Assembly (NCBI GenBank): GCA_013054445.1 | Contig: JAAMPI010000668.1 | Location: forward strand, 1-28,587 | DNA length: 28,587 nucleotides | Direction: 5' to 3' | Source: Cudoniella acicularis | Lineage: Eukaryota; Ascomycota; Leotiomycetes; Helotiales; Helotiaceae | Shown here: piece by piece, positions 1 to 10,700 of the stretch | Numbering within the stretch: position 1 is the first letter of the stretch | How the letters are laid out: the number at the start of each line of letters is the position of its first letter | Program-made: the position numbers and the translations under genes | Notes under the pieces: generated by a model | What the model saw: the letters and a program-made list of their open reading frames with translations, nothing else | What the model was told of the DNA's origin: nothing | Database searches by the model: none

Positions 1-651
1 GGGGAGGGCAGATAGAGGTACAAAGAGGGGAGGGAGGAGGTAGTATAGAGATAGATAATTAGATAGATAGGAAATGACGGATCTATTTTCCAAAGAGAAT
101 TTGTTTTTATTTATCTTATAGCCTACTAGACTCTACTTACCAGAGTATTACTTTACTTTATATTAAAGTATAATACTCCTAAACTCTTAATACGTTTTGT
201 TGAGGCTAAAAAAAGGAAGAGACAAATGAATATAAATAGAAAATACTAAAAATTACCGAAAAGAACCACTTCCTTCCTTAAAAGCCCTATACTTACACCT
301 TTTAGATTCACTTCACTCACACACTATCAAGCCCAAAACGACCGCACATCATATAATAGGATATCAAAACCAAGAAAACGCCAGCCATTTTTAGAATATT
401 TAGCTTGCTTATAATACACCACCAGACCCGCTCGGTCTTCTCAGATATGCATGCGCAAGCCCAAGCCAAAATCGCATTATCCCCCAAACCGTGCAAGGCA
501 GACCGACCAGGAAAAAGGTTCAAGAACCATATGTAGTGTGTATGCATTTTCCGCTTTCCCCCTCGCCGCCTTCTCTCCTTAAAGACATGCCTCCGAGCCC
601 ACCCGTGCAGCTTTTTGTTCTCCCCATTTCCCCATCCACGAATATCATTCT
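1..651. other. Gene-free flank downstream of SEC61 beta
   Basis: No coding region supported. The first 75 bases are purine-rich with GATA-like tandem units (tagatagatagg). The rest is AT-rich and probably holds the 3' UTR of the SEC61 beta gene, whose stop codon lies at 652-654. The short open frames here have no recognisable composition or motif. Confidence 0.5.
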
Positions 652-1443
652 CTAGCTGGAAAATTTCCTTGTAACTTTGGCAATAACTATAGAGTTATGT
701 TAGTAAAATCGCTCTCTTAGACCTTGTGCTCAAAGACAAGGCAAATGATTTATCAAGGAACAGGGGAGAGAGAACACATACTGTGCAAAGCGACAACACT
801 AAAAATAAAGACGATGGAAAGAACGAGGACAACGACGGGGTCGACTTTCAATCCTGGGCTCTCATCGGTGTAAAGTCCTGTTTCGCAATCGTATTAGCAT
901 AACCCCTTATTCATTCCGAATATTCTCCCTCTCCTGTCCTATAATCGCAATCCGGATTCTGCCAGATCCCATGGTCCACGCTGGATCTTTGCACTCCTCC
1001 GCCTCCATCTGCCTCCTCCATTGATTCGAAACCAAACAGATTCATTTTCTTCCCAACCCCTAAAGCCATGGGAAAGGAGTAACATACTTAACATCGTACT
1101 GCTGCTACCCCCCGCACCCGCCGCTCTCGTTGAACTCGGACGCACATTCGCAACCTTATCCTTCTGATCCGCCGCAGCGCGTCGTCGAATGGCAGTCTTG
1201 GGTCCACCAGGTGGTGTAGGGGAGGAAGGGCGACCGGTCGAGGAGCCGACGGCGCCGGGGCTGTTAACGGGAGATGATGCGCGTGGAGAAGACTAGAATT
1301 TATCCATTTGAATCAGTAGACTATCGCACAGGGAGAGGCTGAGAGTAATTAATGCTGGAAGCAATGGAAGGGGTGGTATGATGGCGTTGCGGCAACAGGA
1401 GAAGCGCGAACAAGGGGAGACGAGATGAGAATTAGCATACCAT
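652..1443 (-). CDS. SEC61B: SEC61 beta / Sbh1, beta subunit of the ER protein translocon
   Basis: Small tail-anchored subunit of the Sec61 channel, which moves nascent proteins into or across the ER membrane. I spliced it by eye into four exons: 1441-1443 (only the ATG), 1088-1292, 782-877 and 652-686. Introns are 1293-1440, 878-1087 and 687-781, all GT-AG. The exons sum to 339 nt, giving 112 residues and a TAG stop. Family hallmarks are clear: a Ser/Pro-rich N-terminus, then PGGPKTAIRRRAAADQK, a Gly/Ser stretch (GAGGSSSTML), LYTDESPGLKVDP, one hydrophobic segment (VVVLVLSIVFIFSVVALH) and a short basic tail (KVTRKFSS). Length and order match the family. An intron directly after the start codon separates ATG from the rest, so simple ORF calling misses the gene. 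Identification is firm; exon 1 rests on ATG|GTATGC joining to an in-frame SSPRASSP start. Confidence 0.93.
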
Positions 1444-2289
1444 TGTGGTGATTGTGTCGAGGAAACAGTTGCGTGAGAAAAGGCGAAATTGGACGGCGAC
1501 TGGATTTAAAGGAGTGGAAGTTGTGGTAGTTGTAAGGTGTCGTGTGCGGATGTGGTTTGCGAAAGCCAAAATATCAAAATTGAGGACACGATGATTGTAA
1601 GGGAGGCTCGCTAGTGCAGGGGTGGTCTCTAGTCGCGCTAATTTTGGGGCGAAACCTGGGGAGACCACGTCAACTATTTTGACAAGAGGCTGATAATATT
1701 CAATTTAATAATATCAAGGTTGACCATTTAACTACAATTACACATATAGATTCACTATGATATCAAGGTCCAAGATCAAATTTACAACGTTTTTCAAACG
1801 ACGCACAGAGCATCGCGGCTATTTCTCTGATGCTTCACGCCCACCGACACACACCCTCGACTTATGCTTTGATACAGGAAGGTCCAGCGCACATGCACAT
1901 GCTTGAATAAATTGAAGATGAACAAATGAAAAGGTCTTGGGTGTCTCTGTTTGCGTGCCTCTGTTTGCCACTCTGGCTCCTCCATCATGATCAGGATAAG
2001 GAAAAAAGAAGTAGCAGCACAATGGCTGTTTTGTGAACCTTTTCTGAGGCCAGGATCCAATTCATGGTCCTTCCTCCCATATTGCACCACTTTGAAGACA
2101 CCAGCTCCCTCCAAATCTGTCCATTTTGAATAACCGCTCACATGCCCACCTTGTTGTCGAAAAGGCTGAGCTGGCTCGCCAGGAAGCCCATTATATAAAT
2201 TAAACAGTACATTCTACAATGAAACCAAAGGTATCAACCGAACGCCGTCCGCTATGATAGCAAGTGTATTTGCATCACTTATGATTGCT
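1444..2289. other. Intergenic region between PSR1-like gene and SEC61 beta
   Basis: Probably holds the SEC61 beta promoter and 5' UTR (nearer 1444) and the 3' UTR of the phosphatase gene (nearer 2289). Open frames around 1794-2141 on both strands lack any domain-like composition and overlap each other, so I do not call a gene. Confidence 0.5.
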
Positions 2290-4211
2290 TCAAAGGGCGA
2301 CATCGAGGACCAAGCTGACGTCTCGTACCTGCGAGCCTGCTAGGTCTTCGAGAACGGGAATGAGGTCGAGAAGCTCATTGTCATGAGCATCAGAGAACCA
2401 ACTGCTGATTGGGACAGCATGTTGAGGGTGAAAGATATATGAAGTTGGGGAGTTGTCAATGATGATGGTTTCTCGTAGATCTCGGCCAACCTGGGACAGA
2501 TCCTTGACGTAGTTTCCTTGGTGATTATAGCAACTCTCCCGGAATAGACGATGGTGTACGACGTGGTGGATGTCCAATTGATCTAGAAGAGGATCGCCGT
2601 ACTTTTGATTGTTAGCATCTAAAGAGGCGAGGTCATGTGAATTTCTTACCTTGGATACAGAAGCAGTGAAAACAACAACTTCATAAAGCTCACCCACACG
2701 TTTCATGAACTGATCAACACCTGGTCGCTTGATCACGTAGACATTATGATATTGACCCTCAATCTCAACAGGGATCGTAAAATCGGCCTGGTGTAGAATC
2801 TGTGAAATAATTAGCTTCTGCAATCGTAAATGGTCGTTCTATTATTACCTTGAAACTACTGTGTACTAATGTCTCATCGAGATCAAGCACTAAACATTTC
2901 TTTCCTTGAAATCTTGGAGCAATTGGTGGAAGCAGCCATTGTTGCTTTTGCTCAGTTGCGTCAGGGGCGGCCTCCTCACTCGGGCCAGGCTGGGGAACAG
3001 GGGGAGGGGGAGGTAACAGAGGTTTGGCAGTTTCATCCTTCCGTGGAACCGGAACAGGGGTCTCCTTTTCTTCTGTCGGTAAAGGTTCGGATTCATTCAT
3101 CTGGATATCGCCCTCCCCATCCTTTTGATCTTGTGATGAGTCGGCTGATATCAATGGATCGGTTGACTCTGGCTTTGCAGGGCTCTGTACCGCAATCGCT
3201 GGATTTGTAGGCACGCTTTCGGTCGCATTGGAGGATTCTGCTTCTTTGGGTAGCTCTGGCAATGGTTGATCACGTGCATCTCCTTGTCTGTTCAAATCGC
3301 CGTTTACTGCTGGAGGCAGGTTCACACCAGGCTGCGAGTTCCTCTTCGGCTCTAAACCCCCACCCTCTTGATTGTTTGGCTCTTCTTTCTGAAGCCCTTC
3401 CTTCTCATTTTGTTGCTCTGTAAGAGCGCTGTTTCGCTGATTTATCGTAGCATGTTCTGGTGCGCTTGCAGTGGTAGGACGCCCTGAAGGCACTTTTGTG
3501 ATCTTGTTAGCTGGGATGTTCGCATCCACTGCATTAGCATCATCTGGTACCCCACAACAGCTGAGAAACGATAAGAAACTCTTCTTTTTCTTCGGCTGTC
3601 GTGGTGCATTGGCATTGGACGTAGAAGCATTGTTTGCGGTAAGGCCAGACGTTGGGCCTAGTGTTGTCGACATTTTGCTGCTTCCCGTACTCCCATTCCG
3701 CCTCCTCCCAAGTATGCTCCCCCTCGACTCTTTTGATCGGCCCCCTATACTGTCTCGTGGGTCGTTGGCAGTGGCTCCGCTCAGGCCTGTGGATGTTGGC
3801 GATGGTTGTATCTTTTGCGAAGAGGATCTTGATGGAACGTGCAGCAGTGATCGGTTTTTCTTTGGGACCTCTGGTGCCTCGTCCGCTACACGCAGAAAAT
3901 CGTTCTCGTTTTGAAAACCAGACAGAGCGGTTGTCTCTGAATCTTCGGTGCCAATCGTCCCTTGTGCGGTGGTCTGGGTTGAAGAGCTGGGAGGTTGCGA
4001 GGCGTTTGTGACTGCGATTCTGATCAGCTCTAATCTTCGATAGAGGGCCATTCAACGGCAAACAGATCTTGAATGGCCCAACTCAAATCTGCAATGGGAA
4101 TGGATAATACATACATCCTGATGTGTCTAGCGCTGGAGGTTTCCCCTTGGTCCCCTCGGTCGAAGCTGAACGAAGGCTTTGCTCAGTTGGCTGAGCTATC
4201 TCATTACTCAT
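2290..4211 (-). CDS. psr1: PSR1-type plasma-membrane phosphatase (FCP1/NIF homology, HAD superfamily)
   Basis: Probable Ser/Thr phosphatase of the Psr1/SCP family, which in yeast acts at the plasma membrane in salt and general stress responses. Model: exons 4115-4211, 2849-4011, 2650-2799 and 2290-2601; introns 4012-4114, 2800-2848 and 2602-2649; 573 residues. The catalytic DLDET box (DxDx(T/V)) lies near residues 409-413 in [15 protein letters not shown]. It is followed by the KRPGVDQF and [16 protein letters not shown] segments, [10 protein letters not shown], and an end in VRDVSLVLD, all typical of the NIF domain. The first 400 residues are low-complexity and Ser/Pro/Gln-rich with a basic KKKK stretch, a Cys-Cys pair near residues 184-185 (possible palmitoylation site) and a proline run. 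The domain and the last two introns are firm. The first exon (start [11 protein letters not shown]) is less sure: an alternative start is the ATG at 4051, inside the putative first intron. Confidence 0.88.
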
Positions 4212-7200
4212 CGAGGGCAATGTAAGAGCAAAGTTGGCCTGGAGCTGTCTGAGTGAGCGCGGCGATGCCTTCCTTTGATCTCTGATCCCCTCGTCTTGTC
4301 GCCGTGGTGCACGCGTCGACTCTTCGATACCTGCGGTTCAGTGGATCGTGACCCGGTCCAATACCATCCGATGTCGTCGAGACGTGGAATGCGACCGAGG
4401 AGAGCACTCCAATAAGCGCTGTGAGATGCGACAATTGATACAGGGAATGAAGGGACTCTTCGAAGCTTGGATAGCAAAGGTCGAGCTCTTGTGGGTGAAG
4501 TAGGATCTCACAGAGGCTGAGCAACCAGAAGCAGAGACTCCGAGAGGCAGTTCGATGGGGGTCCTAGTCCTCTTAGCGAGATTTGGTTAATAAGATTGCC
4601 GTCCAGATCTAGAGGTGGAGGGAGAGTAGAGAGCAGCTGCAGCCGTAGCGATTATGTAAGACCTGGAGAGATGCGACCCGAGGATGAGCGTACAAAGGGA
4701 ATGAGGTCAATGACAATTGCCAGTGAATGCTGTGATTTTTTCTTGAATGTGACGTTGCCTTGGTGCGACTTTGTATGGAGAAATATCAAGCTCAAGAGTC
4801 AGGGGGGATGTTTCTGGGCACAGCAGGTATAAAGAACATTAACGGCGCGGCCAAGAGAGTCGATGTCGCTTGGGGATACTTCATCATGCATCACATCAGA
4901 CTCGCAAACTGCCACCAGTCCTCCTCCGCAAAGAGGGCCCTCTGCCTCTGCCTCTACCAGAGACTGCCACTGCCATTGCCACTTTTCAAAGCCACTCCCA
5001 CTGCCAGACTTCAAGAAAGGCTGCACTGGGCCATTCGGCGCGCGGCCAACAGCTGCAATACTGATTGGCTAACAAGGCAGTTTGGGGAAGAATCCAGCAC
5101 CTCCTCGACCAGCCAGCGCCCTGGATGTCTCTTGGGGGGGGGGGCAAATAATTTTAGGCGCCCTGCCCTTCAGACCCCTTCTCTGCGCCCAGAATTCATC
5201 CTATCAGACGCATTTTACCCCCAATATGCGAACCAACCTACCAGGTCTTCCCAGCATCCCGAGGAGAGAAACCTCAATTCCCCTGATTGCCGAACGCATG
5301 GCTAGATATGGCCCGTCTATCCTCCTGCAGCAGCCAGTCCCAGCCAAGTGTGGAGATCCTGATGCTGAGGTTATTCGAAATCGGGCGTGCGAGTCGCTGT
5401 CTGCGCTGTCCGCGCTGTCAACGGCTTTGCTGCTGCTGTCTGAAAATATTTCGGATCAAAAGCAAACCTGGCTCTGTTGCCGCTAGTCGCCCTGGCCAGG
5501 CTGACCTCAAGGCTCGAAAAAAGGAGTGCAGCATGACATGCATCGCTCACAGTTAAAAGCACCGTCAATATAAAAATAGAAACAGTTGTTTCCCAGGTGT
5601 CCGAGAGCTAGGTTCCCGACAACTGTTTGCCGCATCACCATCACCATCACCAAGAATCAGGGCAACACTGCTTTTGGCCCCTTTTCAACCAACTCCTGGA
5701 ACCTGCTTCTGCTTCTGCCTCCCCAGCCAGCTTATAACATCATGCTATACCCAAGTTGTCCCGACTCATGGGTTCGAGTGCTCTCAAAATGTCCCAAACG
5801 GCAGCTTCTCCACCGTGGCGGCTACCAACAGACCTATCGGTTCACCGCCGTGTTGATTGCTTCTTGAACCACTGCGATATCGTTTGGATTTATTCGACCG
5901 CACCTCCATTCTGTCAGATATTCTCTGCGCTTAGAGAGAAATATGTTGCCTCCAACCGTTCGTCACACCGGGTGCCAAAATGCCATAAGACAACAATTCA
6001 GTCGTTGCGCGCGTCTACAAACAGGGGCAAAAAATAAATGTGCTCGCAGCCCAGCCCATCCGTTCTCAAACCGAACGGCATTTTCCCCAAGTTTCCCAGC
6101 TGGCCGCATATTGGGCCCACCGCTGTATGCGGTCTGCGGCAGGCAGCCTTCTAGAAATAATAGATAAGATGCCCAGCTGAACCCATTCAGCCTGGGCATC
6201 ACGAAGCTCCGCGTACGAGTATTTTGAGTTTTGTCCCTGGCATTGTACGCGTGCTCAGACAGCCTTGAAGAACTTCGAAATGCGGTCTTGTGAGCAAGAA
6301 TCCGGTTTCTTTATTTAGGAGTTCAAGCGGCCCGGACCCGTATCACGCGGATCTTGGCTTGCGATGAGGCCATCACGACGCCCAAAGGGTGCACAGGCTC
6401 CCAAGTGGCCCGTTGTGATCGTCGCTCAGGAGATTTGAGAAATATATCCCCGTTTGAAAACACATAGTCTTGAAGGGTTGCGATGAGCGCAAAGGGGGAA
6501 AATCAATTATGTTTAGCTGATTTTCTGTTTTGGAACCAAGTCCTGATGTTATCTAGAGAGGAAGAAATCAGTTGTTTTGTCGTTTGCCGCCATTACAAGT
6601 CTCCCAAACTGAAAAGCAGTTGCAAACAATTTCAACCACATTATTTTCTCCACTTCCTTTTAACTTTCTCTCGCTTATTTCATTCCATGTTTCATCTCTC
6701 CAGAAGGAAATTCGACGCTCTGATGTCTTGACCACGTGATCGTCGCAATCGCTTAAGGTCACATGCCTGTCATGGACAAGAAGCAGGTTCTCGGCTCCCC
6801 TTCCAGCACGTGCAATGTCACTTTTTATCATGCGACTAAACCCGCACGTAAAGTGGTTATTAAAGGTTTGTGGTGGGTCGTAAGATACCTTCTCATACCG
6901 TAGACTTTTCTATTGGTTTTCAATTGACTTTTTCGTTTATATTCTTCCATAGATATATCTACTCAGCCAAACAAGAAGAATCCAAACCCAAGGGAGATAA
7001 AAAGGTTGATCTATGATGAGTAGCAAGAGCCAGCTATTTAAACTCTCTACAAGCTTCTTCCCCGCAAATCCCAAATCAGCAATTCACGTGACCGGGCTCA
7101 TCACAGCCGACCCGGCTTCTTCTGAGACCCTAAGACCCGCGAGCACGAGCTGCTTGCTTCTAGTTAACCTACTTGAGAACTACTGACTTGGCAGTGGCAG

Positions 7201-7767
7201 TTATGCATCGTAGAAGTGAAACCACTTGGTTTTAATTAAAGAGCATAAAAGTAAAATTCGTTGAAAATGAAAACGAATAAACTACTTACTGCAATGTTTA
7301 TGAGCTCGAGAGTGTATCTGTAAAGCTAGGTCTATCCTCTTATATCATAAGAGAAACACAAAATCAAAGTTAAATGATATTTATTTGCGCCAATTATTCA
7401 CGCAAAGTTTATAAGTACAAGCAAAGCCAAGCAAAGCCAAGCCCCTCCCCTCCCCGCCTCGCGTTCATAAGGCAGGCAGCGACAGCAGAAACAAACTCTT
7501 CAATCAATTATCCTATCAGAGTCACTACGCCTAAGATATTTAAATAGTTTAAAGAGTGCGTAGTAAGGGTGTTATCCGAACCCCTATATTTTTCTTGTTT
7601 GTTTAAGACCCGTAAAGCGAATATATCGTCCAAGGCGTTTCAAAAAAAAAAGGCATTATGGGTATTGATATATTTTCAAGTAGTATTTGAAGTAGTTATT
7701 ATTAAATTATATAAATTACACATTATATATTAGCACCTCGTATAAAGATCCCCTACTCACCAATCAA
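4212..7767. other. 3.5 kb region with no supported gene
   Basis: The part next to 4212 should carry the 5' UTR and promoter of the PSR1-like gene. The part next to 7767 should carry the NRPS 3' UTR and is visibly AT-rich (7200-7740). The middle is pyrimidine-rich on the plus strand, with short repeats: TGCC/TGCCTC units around 4940-5005, an 11-base G run at 5134-5144, ATCACC units around 5634-5652, and a repeated CAAGCAAAGC near 7420-7442. Open frames of up to 181 codons on the plus strand are compositionally repeat-driven and show no domain. Two CACGTG hexamers occur near 6733 and 7085. I see no tRNA or rRNA. Confidence 0.55.
4940..5005. repeat. Imperfect CTGCC/CTGCCTC low-complexity tract
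   Basis: Plus-strand run of CTCTGCCTCTGCCTCTACC followed by ACTGCCACTGCCATTGCCAC. It creates artificial open frames rich in Leu/Pro/Cys/Ser. Simple-sequence DNA with no assigned role. Confidence 0.6.
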
Positions 7768-10700
7768 TCAATTAAACTTATGATCTTCCGAAAACACCAG
7801 GCCCACTCTCCGCTCCCTATCCTCCTCCTCGACCCTCGACCTGCCCACCACCCCCACTAAAAATCCCACCTGCTCATTCAAAATCGGAAAATCAATGATA
7901 TCCTGCAGACTCAACTGTAACCCCTTCTTCACACACAGACTGGCCACTTCAGCCGCAGAGAGAGAGTCGCCGCCGACGTCGAAGAACGAGTCCTCGGGAT
8001 GAATATCCGTAACGTGGAGGACGGATCTCCAAATAGATGCAAGGTGCTCGCGGACCGTTGCCATGTTTGGAGGTACCGGAGACTGGGTTCGGGAAAGAAG
8101 AGGTGGAGATGGGGACTTCAGTAACAGCGTTGGAAGAGCGTCCTTGTTCCGAACCTCCTCGTCCTCGTGGCTCAGCGGGATCTCCAGAGTAGAAGCCACG
8201 CTCGCATTCAGATCATCATTCATCGCCCTCAAAATTCCAAACAACAACTCGAGAGCCCCCTCCGCTTTCTCCCTCTCCATCGTCTCCTGGCTGTATGTAA
8301 ACCGAAACCATGCGGTGCCATCATTCATCGGTGGCCAGGCCATCAACCAGCACGCCCCGCTTTGAAGCATACCGCCACCATAAACCGCATTTCCGGCCAC
8401 TTTCCAACCCGAGCCCGAGTCAGCCATCATATCTTCATCAGAGTCCGGTAAATTCTGAAATTGGAACATGGATTCGAACCGTGTTCCTGGTGGCCATGAA
8501 GTCTGTTCGGCGATGTGATCGAACGGCGTGGACTCGAAGGGGGTAGTGGCAATCTGCTGCTCGTGCACTTCCTTGAGCAGCTGCTTTAAGCTCTGACTGG
8601 TGTCAATGCGCACTCGGGTAGGAATGAAGTTTAGGCAAGGCCCAACAACATCTTGGGCGCCTTCGAAGTCGGCGAATCGTCCAGAGACCACATTGCCAAA
8701 GGTGATGTCTGTGTTTTGCGAGAGCCGCGAGAGAGCAAGCGCCCATGCGGCTTTGACCATTACAGAATAGCTCACACTTCCGGAATGCGTGAATGTGAAT
8801 GGAATAATTCGTTTGATACTTTGAGACATTATTGGCCGGGAGTTGCGCGCGGTAGCTCTCACGATACCGGCCATTGTAGAGCCTTTCAAAGTTTCTCGCC
8901 AGAATAACTCGGTCTTGCTGTTGCACAGCTGGAGAGTGTGCTCAATGAAATGGCTGTAGCTGACTGAGGGTCGAGTATCGGGAAGCTTTCCGGCATAAGC
9001 TAAATATAGATCTTTCAGTATAGTTGGCAGGCTAAAACCGTCGTACTGCGCATGAGAAAGCCCCAAAGCTAATATATGACGCCCAGTATTCGTGTCGATC
9101 ATAAGGCGGAATTTGGTTGGGACTTCCCCGAAGCAAACTGGGTACTTGACATCTTTGTCGAGTTTGGCACACATGTCGCTGGGGAATACATTGAAGAACA
9201 ACACCTTGAAGTCAGGCATGCGTTTCCGGACAGCCTGATAACAACGATTGTTGATCAGATGAAAACTAGTTCGAAGAATTGCATGATGTTGCGTTACAGC
9301 ATTGCAGGCTTCTTGAACTCGGGCGACCAGGGCTGAGGTGCCAACGTCGATGAATGACCAAGCGTAATAAGATCGACACCACTTTTGCCCCTCGACGAGG
9401 AAGGCAACTTGTGTCTGTGAAGCTTGATATATATCTTCAATGCCATGTTGATCAGCCGAGATTAACGCAACATCTTTACTATTAGTATTTGCTCCAGTCC
9501 CCAACCCGTCCGAAACTAGCGAGAACTGCTCCGAAGACGGAGTTGTTGTACTCAAAAAACTCTGATCATCAGTACTGGTGGAATTCTGCTCAAAGCCACC
9601 AACGGTGAGGTTGTGCCCCTTGAACCGATTCCCAGAATACTTTGATTCCACCAGAGTGGCCATATTTCGTAAAGTTCTTGTTTTGAAGACTTCTTGTGCA
9701 GTGATATGAATATCCATGGCTCTAAGTACCGGGATAAGCATGATCGTGGTAAGGGAATCGGCACCTAATTTGAAAAAGTCGTCATACGTTGCGATATCAA
9801 TCGCTTTTTCTTTCTTCAGAACACTCTTCCAGGCTTCTTCGATAATCTTCTCTGTCTTAGTCTTTGGACCCACCTCATCCCTTTGATGGACACTGGTCAA
9901 AGATCGCTGATATTCCATGATCACGTCTGAACTTATAGCCTCGCATAAGGTCGCAAGACGTTTTCGATCCGTCTTTCCAGAAGCGTTGAGAGGCCAGGAG
10001 GAGACTGGTATCCATAGTCTGGGAATCATGTATTCCGGCAATTGGCCACGAAGAGTATCCTCTGCTTTGCTGACTAGTTTTCCGAATCCCTCGGACGGTT
10101 GACCGAAGATAGGCTGAGTAGGCGCCGTGCAATCATCGGGCAGGTGCGCGAAGGCGACCAAGGTGGGGTTGTCATGGAAGTCGACTTTAGCGGCAGCCAC
10201 ATGCTGAGCAGCCGAAAGACAATGACAACTTTCAATGGCGCTCTCAATTTCTCCGAGTTCAAGCCTTAGTCCGTGGAGTTTAATCTGGCCATCCTCTCTT
10301 CTACCCAATATTTCAACACTTCCATCAACGTTGAGTCTCGCAAGATCCCCTGTTTTGTATAAAACCTTCTCCCCGATCCTTGTCAGCCAAGGCACATCTT
10401 GAATAAAAGCTGCTCGCGTCTTTTCGTTATCATTGAGATATCCACGAGCGAGCGTAGCTCCAGTGACGACTAGTTCTCCAACGCAAGAGATCGGTATTAA
10501 ATGATTGTGATCTCCCTTATCGACAATCCATAAAGAACCGCCAACACGTTTTCCTACATTTCCCACTGGCTTTTCCGGATCGACAACCCCGACCGCACAG
10601 CCAATTGCAACTTCGGTAGCTTCAACAAATTAGAGCTATATTTTTTGGGGGTAGGGGGCCAGGATGAGCCGGAAGGATGAGACATCCTCTGACTGTGAGG

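Noticed and set aside
1231..1245. CGACCGGTCGAGGAG resembling the MITE terminal repeat
   Set aside because: Lies in SEC61 beta coding sequence, matches only a short core, and has no partner repeat or TA flanks.
4760..5305. 181-codon plus-strand open frame
   Set aside because: Driven by the CTGCC repeat tract and a G run; composition is repetitive, no domain, no intron signals, and it overlaps other equally open frames.
6733..7092. Two CACGTG hexamers as cluster regulatory sites
   Set aside because: Common 6-mer, located beyond the 3' end of the NRPS and far upstream of the PSR1-like gene; no support beyond the match.
7337..7353. Inverted repeat CTCTTAT/ATAAGAG downstream of the NRPS
   Set aside because: Short, AT-rich, over 400 bp from the stop codon; fungal polyadenylation does not use such hairpins, so it is likely chance.
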